From UBA724 sp964008075 (lineage in GTDB: Bacteria > Bacteroidota > Bacteroidia > Flavobacteriales > Flavobacteriaceae), in assembly GCA_964008075.1 (NCBI GenBank), contig CAXGAP010000009.1:1-39025 (forward strand): a DNA stretch of 39,025 nucleotides. Direction: 5' to 3'. Position 1 is the stretch's first letter, and each line of letters starts with the position of its first letter. The notes beneath the pieces were generated by a model. That model was not told the origin of the DNA. It was given only the letters and a program-made list of their open reading frames with translations, and searched no databases. Below are positions 8,198 to 17,154 of the stretch, one piece after another. The translations under genes and the position numbers were made by a program.

Positions 8198-9778
8198 TTA
8201 AAAAGGCAAAAACACAGTGAATGTGCTTCCTTGATTTGGTGCACTAGAAACAGATATCGTGCCAGAGTGCATTTGTATTATTTGTTTAACATAGGCCAGT
8301 CCTAATCCATGACCTTTTACATTGTGAATATTGCCAGAAGATTCTCGATAAAACTTGTCAAATATTCGTTTGCGTACTGCAGCTGTTATTCCGATTCCTT
8401 TGTCTTTAATTTTGACAGTAAACCCTTTTTCATCTACGCTTGTTTTAATCTCAACAAGGAGCTCTTTGTTTGAATACTTAATCGCATTGTCAAGGAGATT
8501 TACCCAAACATTTGTCATGTGGACTGAGGAAATAAACAATTGTACAGGGTCTTTTGAGAACTGCTGTATCAGCTGTCCACCACGATTTTGAATGATGAGT
8601 CGAACATGATCAAGGGCACTTTGAATAGTCAGATGAGGATCGATGTTTTGTTTTTCCAAATCTAATTCTCGCTTTTCAAGCTGTGAAATTTGCAATACAT
8701 TTTCAACGTGGGTATGTAAACGCTTGTTCTCGTCTCTAATCATCTCTAAATACCCATCAAACTTTTTAGAATCTTTTAAAACCCCTTTATTATTCAATGC
8801 ATCAAGTGCCAAATGAATCGTTGCAATGGGTGTCTTAAACTCATGTGTCATATTATTGATAAAATCTGACTTGATTTCTGATATCTTTTTTTGTTTTAAT
8901 ATCTGAAATAGAGATGCTGCAAAAACACCCAAAATAATCAGCGTAAACAAGAAAGAAAGCAATAGCGTGTTGTAAATAGACTCTTCAATGAAACGATCTA
9001 GATATGGAAATGCAATCCGAAGCTCATAGCGATTTGATTCATCATCGCGAATGAATAAAGGGGTTTTAAATTGTCTTTCATTGAGAGTTGACAAATAGTT
9101 TTCAGATCCAACAATAGTCGCTTGATTTCCTTCAAAAACACGAAATTCAAATGGGATTCTGATTTCTCTTAAAAGAAATTCCTGACGTAACAGCAATTCA
9201 AGTTCAAGGTTATTGACCCTCATTTGAATTGGCTTTGTATCAGCAAAATCCATAAAAATCGTTTCATAACGAGCTTTGTCCATTGATGACATTCTCTCGA
9301 TTCGTTGCAATCGCTCGGTTGAGCTCATATTCTCTTTTTCTCGCTCAAAACTTTCATCAATTATGGTTAGTGATTTAATTCTTCTATAATCTAAAATGGG
9401 TGCAGAATCGTTGCTCAACGAGTCGAAAGTTTGCAAAGAGATGTTGTAATCATCTTCAATAATTCCTTGTTGATAAAAATAGGAAACATCAGCATCAGGG
9501 CTACGATCGATATACTCAAAAACCTCTGTCAATTCAGAGTATCTCGGCGTTCCAATACTATCGATCATTTTTTGATAAGCAGATAAATAATCAAGTAGTT
9601 CTCGCTCCTTTATTTGAGAAGAAACCTCTGAAATTGCAGCACTAACACTTAACACAAACTGTCGCTCAAAATTGATCTCGTTTTTATTGATCCATGATCG
9701 TTGGATGAGAATAATCCCTATCAGGGAGAGTGTCATCAAGAAAATCAATAATGGAAAGAACCCACGATTCATATTCAA
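8198..9778 (-). CDS. membrane sensor histidine kinase (RprX-like)
   Basis: Inner-membrane sensor kinase, 526 aa. A first membrane helix is at about 8-27, then a periplasmic domain of some 240 residues with many charged and coiled-looking stretches, a second helix at about 270-292, a HisKA domain with phospho-accepting His 312 (NNMTHEFKTP), and an ATPase domain with the N box LLDNAIKYSN, G1 DKGIGI and G2 GHGLGLAYVKQI. All catalytic boxes are intact. The periplasmic domain has no recognisable ligand-binding fold to my eye, so the stimulus is unknown. It starts 6 bases after the coaE stop, implying co-transcription with coenzyme A and envelope genes. Confidence 0.93.
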   Translation of the reverse strand: MNMNRGFFPLLIFLMTLSLIGIILIQRSWINKNEINFERQFVLSVSAAISEVSSQIKERELLDYLSAYQKMIDSIGTPRYSELTEVFEYIDRSPDADVSYFYQQGIIEDDYNISLQTFDSLSNDSAPILDYRRIKSLTIIDESFEREKENMSSTERLQRIERMSSMDKARYETIFMDFADTKPIQMRVNNLELELLLRQEFLLREIRIPFEFRVFEGNQATIVGSENYLSTLNERQFKTPLFIRDDESNRYELRIAFPYLDRFIEESIYNTLLLSFLFTLIILGVFAASLFQILKQKKISEIKSDFINNMTHEFKTPIATIHLALDALNNKGVLKDSKKFDGYLEMIRDENKRLHTHVENVLQISQLEKRELDLEKQNIDPHLTIQSALDHVRLIIQNRGGQLIQQFSKDPVQLFISSVHMTNVWVNLLDNAIKYSNKELLVEIKTSVDEKGFTVKIKDKGIGITAAVRKRIFDKFYRESSGNIHNVKGHGLGLAYVKQIIQMHSGTISVSSAPNQGSTFTVFLPF

Positions 9779-9784
9779 AAATAA

Positions 9785-10381
9785 TTAATCTTTCTGCAAT
9801 TGTTTACGAATAGATAATATAACAGAATTGAGTTGCTGTTTTGCTTGTTCAAGCGCTGTGTTTTCAATCAAATAGTCAGCATATTTAATTTTTTCTTCCT
9901 CTGGCCACTGAAAACGTGTGCGTTCTTGTACTTGATTCAAGGTCAAGCCATCACGTTTTTGGATGCGTTCAAATCGAATTTTTTCTTGGCATTGAACTAA
10001 AATCACAACATCAAAATTATCTTGATTTCCATGCTCAATCAGTATTGCAGATTCGTAGGCAACGATATCCTTTGTTTGTTGAGAAACCCAATCCAAATAG
10101 TCTTTTTGAACAACAGGATGGACCAAATTGTTTAAATCGTTTAGAGCAGTTGAATCGTCAAAGACTATACTTGCAATCCATTTCCGATTGAGCAAACCAT
10201 CGTGATAGGATTCTTCACCGAAACGCTCTTTTATTGAGTCCATCAATAATTCATTTTGATTCATCAACTGTTTGGCACAAACGTCAGAATAGTAAACAGG
10301 AATACCTTCATTCTCCATCATCTTACAAATTGTGGTTTTACCACATCCCATATTTCCTGTAACTGCGATCTGTACCATCAA
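9785..10381 (-). CDS. coaE: dephospho-CoA kinase
   Basis: Final step of coenzyme A synthesis: phosphorylates the 3'-hydroxyl of dephospho-CoA using ATP, in the cytoplasm. 198 aa, normal length. The P-loop GNMGCGKTT is at residues 9-17; the CoA-binding middle segment YYSDVCAKQLM and the lid-like RFERIQKRDGL with conserved Arg residues follow. Its start overlaps the end of the YbbR-like gene by 4 bases (ATGA type), and the sensor kinase follows after 6 bases. The adjacent YbbR-like and coaE order is common in Bacteroidota. Together with coaBC 4.4 kb upstream in the same strand run, it places two CoA-synthesis genes in one possible transcript. Confidence 0.95.
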   Translation of the reverse strand: MMVQIAVTGNMGCGKTTICKMMENEGIPVYYSDVCAKQLMNQNELLMDSIKERFGEESYHDGLLNRKWIASIVFDDSTALNDLNNLVHPVVQKDYLDWVSQQTKDIVAYESAILIEHGNQDNFDVVILVQCQEKIRFERIQKRDGLTLNQVQERTRFQWPEEEKIKYADYLIENTALEQAKQQLNSVILSIRKQLQKD

Positions 10382-11328
10382 TCTAAAAAATAACGTACTT
10401 GTTTTGGCGTGATATCTTTAACCATGATATCCTCAGGTATTTTCTCAAAATTAACTTCTAAATATTGTGCAGTTGTATCAGAAGGCAATCGACATCCTAA
10501 AACAAACTGTGATGGCTCAATCTGACGAACTCTTTCAATGGGAACACGAAGATTGACCAAAACAAATGCTGGAATCAAACTCACATCAATTTTTTCATCG
10601 GAGTCGATTACTTCGACAGGTAGGCGAAGTTCAACTTGTGTGTAGCGAGAGATGTTTTGCGAAACATGAACCTTTATCTGACTCCACTTAAAATTTGACT
10701 GCATATCAATTGTTAATGCTAATTTTTGGTCGAAAGAACTATTGAATATTTTTTTCTTTGGACTATCTAAAAGTGCATACATTAAAGTATCAACTTGTGA
10801 AGGCAATCCAAAGACTGTGAGAGAGTCTGGAACAATTTGTCGTTCACTTGACCACGCATGACCATCCGCTGGTATCAAGTCCTGATCGAGTCGCACAGGT
10901 ACTCTTTTTGATGCAGATTGAATGAACGGGGCATCAAGTCTTTTGAGAGATAGCTGATTAACTCGAAACACATTTCGAAAGTGCGATTCTACAGCAGAAA
11001 TTAAATCTTGTTGGGTGAAATAAATCCTATCTCCATCCATTTGAGCATCCGACATAGATAGAAAAACAGTTGGTGTTATAAATCGAGCGGAAAGCAAACG
11101 AAAACCTGTTCCAGAAACAATAAACTCAGTCGCTAGTATTTCATTATTTGTTCGATAGACTTCAAAAGTTTCATCTTTAAATTCAAATTGTATTTCAACA
11201 CCAGCAGTGTGTGTTTCCGACATTTTCGAAGACAGCCAAACAATAAAGGAAAAGAGAAAAAATATAAAAATTAAACGCAATTGATTTAACGATCCAATCT
11301 GTTTGGTAAGACCGCTTAATAAAGCCAT
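10378..11328 (-). CDS. YbbR/CdaR-like domain protein
   Basis: Membrane-anchored protein with one N-terminal helix (the run around IFIFFLFSFIVWL) followed by about 290 residues of beta-rich sequence resembling YbbR repeats, ending PEDIMVKDITPKQVRYFLD. In Firmicutes YbbR (CdaR) regulates the diadenylate cyclase CdaA; no cyclase gene is present here, and the role in Bacteroidota is not established. I use ATG 11328 (316 aa), 16 bases after the fabI stop. A TTG at 11361 would add 11 residues and overlap fabI by 17 bases; either is possible. It overlaps coaE by 4 bases. Confidence 0.75.
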   Translation of the reverse strand: MALLSGLTKQIGSLNQLRLIFIFFLFSFIVWLSSKMSETHTAGVEIQFEFKDETFEVYRTNNEILATEFIVSGTGFRLLSARFITPTVFLSMSDAQMDGDRIYFTQQDLISAVESHFRNVFRVNQLSLKRLDAPFIQSASKRVPVRLDQDLIPADGHAWSSERQIVPDSLTVFGLPSQVDTLMYALLDSPKKKIFNSSFDQKLALTIDMQSNFKWSQIKVHVSQNISRYTQVELRLPVEVIDSDEKIDVSLIPAFVLVNLRVPIERVRQIEPSQFVLGCRLPSDTTAQYLEVNFEKIPEDIMVKDITPKQVRYFLD

Positions 11329-11344
11329 AAATGATCGATTTATT

Positions 11345-12163
11345 TTACTTATGATTGTCAATCATGTCCATGACAGCACCACTCACGCCCATATTTGAAA
11401 AACCACCATCATTATAGAGGTTTTGCAGTGTGACCCTTTTAGTCAAATCGGAAAACAAAGTGATCGTGTAATTTGCGCAATCAAGTGCTGTTGCGTTTCC
11501 TAAAGGTGACATTTTTTCAGCATATGATATAAAACCATCAAAGCCTTTTACACCTTTACCAGCTGTGGTAGGCGTGGGCGATTGTGATATGGTGTTGACC
11601 CTAACCTTCTTATCTCTGCCAAAGAAGTATCCAAAACTTCTCGCAATAGATTCTAGGTAAGCCTTGTTATCAGCCATGTCATTGTAATCGGGAAAAACTC
11701 GTTGGGCAGCAATATAGCTCAACGCAACAATACTACCCCATTCGTTAATTGCATCTTTCTTATATAAGACTTGCATGAGCTTGTGAAACGAACCAGCTGA
11801 AACATCCCAACCCTTCGCTGTCCAGCTGTGGTTTTGGTCAGTATATGACTTTCCTTTTCGCACATTGACTGACATGCCAATTGAGTGCAAAACAAAGTCG
11901 ATCTTACCTCCTAAAATCACAATCGACTGGTCAATTAGGTTTTCCAAATCTTCAATACATGTCGCATCTGCTGGAATCACTTGCGATTTTGTTTCCTCAG
12001 CAAGGTCATTAATTGCGCCCATGCGCATGGCAACAGGTGCATTCGTTAAAACAAATTTACCACCTTCTTCATGAACACGAGTAGCAGTTTGCCAAGCAAT
12101 AGATTTTTCATCTAATGCGCCGAATATGATTCCTTTCTTTCCTTTTAGCAAGTTATAAGGCAT
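11345..12163 (-). CDS. fabI: enoyl-[acyl-carrier-protein] reductase (NADH)
   Basis: Last reductive step of each fatty-acid elongation cycle, and the known target of triclosan-type inhibitors. 272 aa. The divergent SDR cofactor motif GIIFGALDEKSIAW is at residues 11-24; catalytic Tyr 160 and Lys 167 show the FabI spacing Y-x6-K, with the extra Tyr 150 also present; SQSPTPTTAG forms the substrate loop. It follows recN by 24 bases and precedes the YbbR-like gene. A TATCTTTA box in the recN-fabI gap (one mismatch to TAnnTTTG, ending about 13 bases before ATG) could give it an internal promoter. Confidence 0.96.
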   Translation of the reverse strand: MPYNLLKGKKGIIFGALDEKSIAWQTATRVHEEGGKFVLTNAPVAMRMGAINDLAEETKSQVIPADATCIEDLENLIDQSIVILGGKIDFVLHSIGMSVNVRKGKSYTDQNHSWTAKGWDVSAGSFHKLMQVLYKKDAINEWGSIVALSYIAAQRVFPDYNDMADNKAYLESIARSFGYFFGRDKKVRVNTISQSPTPTTAGKGVKGFDGFISYAEKMSPLGNATALDCANYTITLFSDLTKRVTLQNLYNDGGFSNMGVSGAVMDMIDNHK

Positions 12164-12187
12164 AAAAAAATTTTTATAAAGATAGTA

Positions 12188-13840
12188 CTAATTCAATAAT
12201 TTTTTTGCGTACGTGCGTGCAGTTTGCGTAATTTGATTTCCATCGATCATTTGCGCAATTTCTATTACTCGATCCTCGCCTACCAACGTCTTTACACGCG
12301 TACGAGTAGTTTCATCATCTGTGGTTTTATACACTTTGATATGCGAAGTACCCATTGCAGCAATTTGTGGCAGGTGAGTAATAGATATCAACTGTGTATG
12401 TTGACTGATCTCTCGCATAAAATCACCCATTGCTTTTGCCATCTCACCTGAAACACCTGTGTCGATTTCATCCAAAATCATTGTTGGACAGTGGTCATTT
12501 TTTGCAAGTATCGACTTGATAACAAGCATAATTCTCGAACGTTCACCACCTGAGGCAATCTTACGTAGCTCTGAAAAGTCGATGCCTTTGTTGGCCGAAA
12601 ATAAAACTGTGAGGGTGTCAGATCCTGTAGAGCTTAGGGTTGACTCTGTATCTAATTGAAAATCAAAGCGAGCGTGTTCCATCCCTAGTTTTTTGAGACG
12701 TGTCGTGAGCTCATCTGCTAGTTCGTTTACATGATTTCTTCGAAGTGTAGCCAGATTTTTAGATAAATCCCAAGCCTTATTCTCTGCCTTTTCAAGACGC
12801 TGCTTTTCGATTTTGATCTCATCATCCCCTTCAGTAACCACTTGGCAAAGTGCTGATAATTGCTGTTCTTTTTTCATCAATCCCTCAACATCAGCAACTT
12901 GGTGTTTTTGTTGGAGCGCATAAATCTTACTCAGTGTTTGATTCACAACTTCAAGACGTGCAGGGTCAACAGCCAAGTCATCGTCGAGTGTCGATAAAGT
13001 CGCTTGAATATCAGACCATTCAATCCACATACTGTCCAATCGCTGCGATAATGCTTGAAACTGTTCACTAAATGACTCGAGCTTTTGCAAGCCCATTTTA
13101 CATTGGCTTAATTGATCAGTCAATCCAAGATTTTCTTTCGTCGCAATTGCCAAAATCTGATGAATATTTTCTTTGATATCATGCGCATGCTGCAGCAAAT
13201 TTCGTTCATCCTCCAGTGTAGATTGCATATCATTTTGCAGTTCTAACACTTTTAATTCTTCCAAAAGAAAGGAGTTATAGTCAAAAGACTCCTTAGCAGC
13301 TCGTTGGGCTTCGAGAAGTTCATGATATTTCTTTTCAATTTGTTTTGCAGTCGATAAAGCGTCTTGAAAGTCAGACCTCAAATCCATTGCGCCAGAAAAG
13401 GTGTCCAACAAGTCAAAATGAAATGCCGAATTTGCCAATTGCGAAGTTTGATGTTGAGAATGCAAGTCAACAAGTTCTGATCCAAGAAATCGCAATTTGT
13501 CCAGCTGAACAGGAGTGTCGTTGATAAATGAGCGTGATTTTCCAGAGGGTAAAATCTCTCTCCTCAAAATTGTTTCAACATCAAAATCAACTTCTAAATC
13601 ATCAAAAACTGAACGTAATGAAGACTTTGACAAATCAAATACAACTTCGACGATGCACTTTTTGGAAGCATCTCGAACAGCTGACAAGTCTGCTCTAGCA
13701 CCCAAAACGACAGAAAGGGCATCCATCACAATCGACTTTCCAGAGCCTGTTTCGCCTGTCACAACATTAAGTTGAGGACCAAAATCAGATTGGATGTCGT
13801 CTATGAGAGCAAAATTGACTATCGAAATGGACTGTAACAA
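12188..13840 (-). CDS. recN: DNA repair protein RecN
   Basis: SMC-like ATPase that acts on double-strand breaks in the cytoplasm. Starting at TTG 13840 the protein is 550 aa, the normal length, and begins with the canonical LQSISIVNFALID; the frame is open upstream to an ATG at 13933, but that adds 31 residues with no family match. Walker A GETGSGKS is at residues 29-36. The central part is a long coiled coil with many Gln, Glu and Leu. The C-terminus has the ABC signature ASGGERSRIML and Walker B MILDEIDTGVSG. It lies 52 bases after the DUF4835 gene and 24 before fabI. No LexA-like operator is evident. Confidence 0.93.
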   Translation of the reverse strand: MLQSISIVNFALIDDIQSDFGPQLNVVTGETGSGKSIVMDALSVVLGARADLSAVRDASKKCIVEVVFDLSKSSLRSVFDDLEVDFDVETILRREILPSGKSRSFINDTPVQLDKLRFLGSELVDLHSQHQTSQLANSAFHFDLLDTFSGAMDLRSDFQDALSTAKQIEKKYHELLEAQRAAKESFDYNSFLLEELKVLELQNDMQSTLEDERNLLQHAHDIKENIHQILAIATKENLGLTDQLSQCKMGLQKLESFSEQFQALSQRLDSMWIEWSDIQATLSTLDDDLAVDPARLEVVNQTLSKIYALQQKHQVADVEGLMKKEQQLSALCQVVTEGDDEIKIEKQRLEKAENKAWDLSKNLATLRRNHVNELADELTTRLKKLGMEHARFDFQLDTESTLSSTGSDTLTVLFSANKGIDFSELRKIASGGERSRIMLVIKSILAKNDHCPTMILDEIDTGVSGEMAKAMGDFMREISQHTQLISITHLPQIAAMGTSHIKVYKTTDDETTRTRVKTLVGEDRVIEIAQMIDGNQITQTARTYAKKLLN

Positions 13841-13892
13841 CGAATCAAAAAAATTAATGAAAATCAAATATAACTTTTTCAGAGATATTCGT

Positions 13893-14771
13893 CTATTGAA
13901 TTTGAGACCATTTGGCAGTAAAAAAAGGCGCAACCCGATTTAAGTCATCCACAAGTTGTGAGGTATCGAATGAAGGGCCTCCTCCAAAAATCTGAACAAC
14001 TTCATCTGCTTTGGCGTCAAAAAACAATTGTGCAACCAAGCTGTTTGGGCGACTATCAGACAAGGTCTTTAAGTCCGAAACACTCTTGGCAATGGCTTGT
14101 TTGCCAGCTTCTGGCTGAGAAGACATCACGTCCAACCCATTGAGATGATAATCATATATGGCTTGTCTAAAAAGAGAAAAGGGATTCGTGCTCAGCTGGT
14201 CAATAAGCCAATATCTATTGGTTCTTTTTTCAGACTGTTTCCACCCTGAAAAGCGATTGGATTGAGATAAATCAACAATTTTTCGTGCCTGATTGAAATA
14301 GACATCTCCCCCATTTAGCAAAAACGAATCAGCATCAATCCCAAGAGTCACATAAACATAGTAACTAATCAATGATACAAGAGATGTATTGGTACTGTTG
14401 GGGTTAAAATTTAAAGATTCAAATTCCTGATAATCAAAATTGAAATCATCGTCCTTTCGATTCAAAAGAGGGGTTACGTAGGTTGATCCAAAAACAGGGC
14501 GTGAGGACTGAATTTGCAAACTGGCTTGAAATTCGTTGTTGTTATAATTCTGAATCGAGATCAACATTGTACAGTTGATTTTATTGTAATCCTCTGCTCG
14601 AATATCAACCCATTTTGTCGAAGACACAAATTCGTTTAACTCTTGCTCAAGGGTTTCAAAAATCTGACTATTTGTTTGGTCGACCAAGTCTGCATTCACG
14701 TTAATTTTGCAGTCGATTACCTGTGCAAATGAAATGCTAGAAACAATAAAAAACAGGAATAGTTTATGCAT
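13893..14771 (-). CDS. DUF4835 family exported protein (PorD-like)
   Basis: Exported protein of 292 aa with a signal peptide ending SISFAQ. The sequence matches the Bacteroidota-specific DUF4835 family: an early Cys-containing strand (VIDCKINVNADLV), the segment RPVFGSTYVTPLLNRKDDDF, a YVYVTLGIDADSF motif, and a C-terminal part with GGGPSFDTSQL. The family is linked in some annotations to the type IX secretion protein PorD; I recall this but cannot verify it here. Its start overlaps coaBC by 8 bases and recN follows, the usual neighbourhood in this phylum. The window also encodes a T9SS cargo, consistent with a secretion role. Confidence 0.85.
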   Translation of the reverse strand: MHKLFLFFIVSSISFAQVIDCKINVNADLVDQTNSQIFETLEQELNEFVSSTKWVDIRAEDYNKINCTMLISIQNYNNNEFQASLQIQSSRPVFGSTYVTPLLNRKDDDFNFDYQEFESLNFNPNSTNTSLVSLISYYVYVTLGIDADSFLLNGGDVYFNQARKIVDLSQSNRFSGWKQSEKRTNRYWLIDQLSTNPFSLFRQAIYDYHLNGLDVMSSQPEAGKQAIAKSVSDLKTLSDSRPNSLVAQLFFDAKADEVVQIFGGGPSFDTSQLVDDLNRVAPFFTAKWSQIQ

Positions 14772-15972
14772 CGATCATTGATTTAATTTCGTCTAATATA
14801 TCAACAGCAACTTCAGATTTGTTTTTTAAGGGATAGGTTCTGTGTTTTCCTTTGGCAGGGATAAAAGTGATTTTATTTGTATTGTGTTGAAAGCCAGCTC
14901 CTTTATCTACCAGGGAATTCAGCACGATTGCATCGAGATTTTTTTTCTGAAGTTTTGTTTTTGCATTAGCCAATTCGTTTTCTGTTTCAAGTGAAAACCC
15001 AACGAGCAACTGATTCGATTTTTTTTCTCCCAATTGTTGAAGGATATCAACTGTTTTTACCAGTTCGATGGATGAAGTATTCTCGCTCTTCTTTATTTTA
15101 TTTTTCTTCAAATTCTTTGGTTTGTAATCAGAAACTGCAGCAGCCATCACAAGTATATTACAATCATTAAAATCTTGTAAACAAGCTTCAAGCATTTCAT
15201 CGGCAGTATTGGTTCTCACAAGCTTGATGGCTGGATGAATCGGGATTTCATCAGTTGGGCCTGAGACCAATACTACTTCTGCGCCTTGTGAAGCAGCTTC
15301 ATTTGCAATTGCGTAACCCATTTTACCTGATGAGTGATTACCTATATAACGAACTGGATCTATAGGTTCGTATGTTGGGCCAGCAGTAATCAATATATTT
15401 TGACCCATGAGAGGCATTTTGGCAGCTAAATCTTTTTCGATAAAATCTACAATCTGATCTGGCTCTTGCATACGTCCAATCCCTTGCAAACCACTGGCCA
15501 ATTCCCCTTCTTGTGCAGGGATATGTATGTTGTTACGAAACACCAGTTGTTGAATTGCCACTTGAGTAGCAGGATGTTCGTGCATATCCAAATCCATAGC
15601 AGGAGCAAAATAGACAGGGCATTTGGCAGAGAGATAAATTGCAAGTAAGAGGTTGTCACAAGTGGCTTGTGACATTTTAGATATAGTGTTGGCAGAGGCA
15701 GGTGCAATCAGCATGAGATCTGCCCAAAGCCCAAGATCGACATGATTATTCCACAAATCATCTTCGCTTTCAACAAATTCTGAATAAACAGGCTTGTTGG
15801 AAACAGTCGATAATGATAGTGGTGCAACAAACGACTTAGAAGCAGGGGTCATGACCACTTGCACTTCTGCGCCAGCTTTGATCAGCGCACGAACGATTAA
15901 AGGAGTCTTGTAGGCGGCTATGCTTCCAGAAATGCCAAGTAGTACCTTTTTGGCATGTAAGGCAGGAAACAT
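14764..15972 (-). CDS. coaBC: bifunctional phosphopantothenoylcysteine decarboxylase/phosphopantothenate-cysteine ligase
   Basis: Makes 4'-phosphopantetheine in coenzyme A synthesis. 402 aa with two domains. The CoaC flavoprotein half has GISGSIAAYK near residue 13, the active-site His in NNHVDLGLWAD, the FMN-binding APASANTISK and the PAMDLDMHEHP motif. The CoaB half (about 185 onward) begins ILITAGPTYEPIDPVRYIGNH and has SSGKMGYAIA and AAAVSDYKP, the CTP- and substrate-binding parts, with the KKNLD segment later. The ATG at 15972 directly abuts the rpoZ stop. Downstream it overlaps DUF4835 by 8 bases. Order rpoZ-coaBC is widespread and supports the call. Confidence 0.96.
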   Translation of the reverse strand: MFPALHAKKVLLGISGSIAAYKTPLIVRALIKAGAEVQVVMTPASKSFVAPLSLSTVSNKPVYSEFVESEDDLWNNHVDLGLWADLMLIAPASANTISKMSQATCDNLLLAIYLSAKCPVYFAPAMDLDMHEHPATQVAIQQLVFRNNIHIPAQEGELASGLQGIGRMQEPDQIVDFIEKDLAAKMPLMGQNILITAGPTYEPIDPVRYIGNHSSGKMGYAIANEAASQGAEVVLVSGPTDEIPIHPAIKLVRTNTADEMLEACLQDFNDCNILVMAAAVSDYKPKNLKKNKIKKSENTSSIELVKTVDILQQLGEKKSNQLLVGFSLETENELANAKTKLQKKNLDAIVLNSLVDKGAGFQHNTNKITFIPAKGKHRTYPLKNKSEVAVDILDEIKSMIDA

Positions 15973-16299
15973 TTACTTAGGTGTTTCGTCAGTATGACGA
16001 TAATATATTTTTTCTGCTAACCACTGTTCAACAGCTACAGCGTGAGGCTTGGGTAGCTTTTCATAAAATCTAGAAACTTCAATTTGTTCTTTATTTTCAA
16101 AAATCTCTTCTAGTGTTTCAATGGGGGTAGCAAACTCATCTAACTTCTCAAAAAGTTCTGTGCGCAGTTCTTCATTGATCTGAATCGAACGTTTGGCAAG
16201 TATAGAAACAGTCTTGTAGATGTTTCCTGTTGGTTCATCAAGCTCGTTTCGGTTATAAGTTACCGTAGTATCTGGTGCATTAGAATTTTTAATCGACAT
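15973..16299 (-). CDS. rpoZ: DNA-directed RNA polymerase omega subunit, Bacteroidota form
   Basis: Small subunit (108 aa) that helps fold and assemble beta-prime. It shows the Rpb6/omega pattern: NIYKTVSILAKRSIQINEELR, then a helix with FEKLDEFATP and EEIFENKEQIEVSRFYEKLPKPH. The C-terminal EVSRFYEKLPKPHAVAVEQWL is characteristic of the Bacteroidota version. It sits between bamD (9 bases upstream) and coaBC (no gap). Confidence 0.9.
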   Translation of the reverse strand: MSIKNSNAPDTTVTYNRNELDEPTGNIYKTVSILAKRSIQINEELRTELFEKLDEFATPIETLEEIFENKEQIEVSRFYEKLPKPHAVAVEQWLAEKIYYRHTDETPK

Positions 16300-16308
16300 A
16301 CCGTATTT

Positions 16309-17118
16309 TTAATTGAATGCAAATGTAGTAATTTCTTTCTCGATATCATTTCTAATCATATTCGTCTGTTCAATAAACTCAGAATCAGGATAAGATCTTA
16401 TAAAATCATCATAATAAGCAACTGCATTTTCGAGGCGTTTTTCTTTCTTTGAAAAAACACTATTGACGGCGAGTATAGCAGCAGATTTAAACTTTACAAA
16501 CATCGCTTCCTCTCGAAAAGGAGTCCCTGGAAAATCGCCTATGAAATTGTCAATTGCTTTGATAGCTGCTTTATAATCCCTGATAGTGTAAAACTGTCTA
16601 GCATTTTCAAAAGACTTTCGCTCGAGTTTTCGTAACAATTCCTCCACCAAATTATTGACTTCTCCCATGCGTTCGCTATTGGGATAACGATTGATATAGT
16701 CTTGCAATTTGTTTAAGGCTTCTTCAGAATCTTTTTGATCTAAGCTGTACACAGGAGAAATCTCAGCATAAGCAAAAGCAATGAGATAATAAGCCTCCTC
16801 TAGTTTGTCACTGTTGGGAAATGCTTTGGTAAAGGACTCAAATTCGTAAGCTGCTGAGATGTAGGACTTTGTATTAAGCAAGCAGTTTGCATAAAAGTAA
16901 GTGATTCGTTCTGACTGTGGCTTGCCTCTATAAATTGGTTTTAATTGCTCGAAAAGTCCTTTTGCTCTTCGAAAATCACTCTCATCATAATAGGCTTCAG
17001 CCATGTTATACTTGAGTATTATATCTTCACTCTTCAGTGCTTTTTGATAGGGCCCACAAGAATGGAGGAGAATACAAATCAATCCTAGAAATGATATTTT
17101 AAGTTTTAGTTGTTGCAT
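16309..17118 (-). CDS. bamD: outer membrane assembly lipoprotein BamD
   Basis: Lipoprotein of the BAM complex that helps insert beta-barrel proteins into the outer membrane. 269 aa. The signal peptide ends LLHSC with the lipidated Cys at 21. The rest is TPR-like helix pairs with typical motifs: YYDESDFRRAKGLFEQL, FANCLLNTKSY-type and RYPNSERMGEVNNL, plus IGDFPGTPFREEAMF and SYPDSEFIEQTN, about five repeats. A TAACTTTA box ends four bases before ATG, with a TTG 19 bases upstream of it, suggesting its own promoter inside the run. It would be needed for the DUF5916 barrel encoded at the window's end. Confidence 0.93.
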   Translation of the reverse strand: MQQLKLKISFLGLICILLHSCGPYQKALKSEDIILKYNMAEAYYDESDFRRAKGLFEQLKPIYRGKPQSERITYFYANCLLNTKSYISAAYEFESFTKAFPNSDKLEEAYYLIAFAYAEISPVYSLDQKDSEEALNKLQDYINRYPNSERMGEVNNLVEELLRKLERKSFENARQFYTIRDYKAAIKAIDNFIGDFPGTPFREEAMFVKFKSAAILAVNSVFSKKEKRLENAVAYYDDFIRSYPDSEFIEQTNMIRNDIEKEITTFAFN

Positions 17119-17122
17119 GGTG

Positions 17123-17130
17123 TAAAGTTA
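17123..17130 (-). promoter_or_regulatory. -7 box (TAACTTTA) before bamD
   Basis: Read on the minus strand, one mismatch to TAnnTTTG, with a TTG 19 bases upstream in the -33 position. It ends four bases before the bamD ATG, so the mRNA would have almost no leader. Confidence 0.5.
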
Positions 17131-17154
17131 GACAATTGAACAAAAAACCCAACG

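Noticed and set aside
13841..13933. Upstream extension of recN to ATG 13933
   Set aside because: RecN proteins begin at the LQSISIVNF segment; the extra 31 residues have no match and the in-frame TTG fits the usual length.
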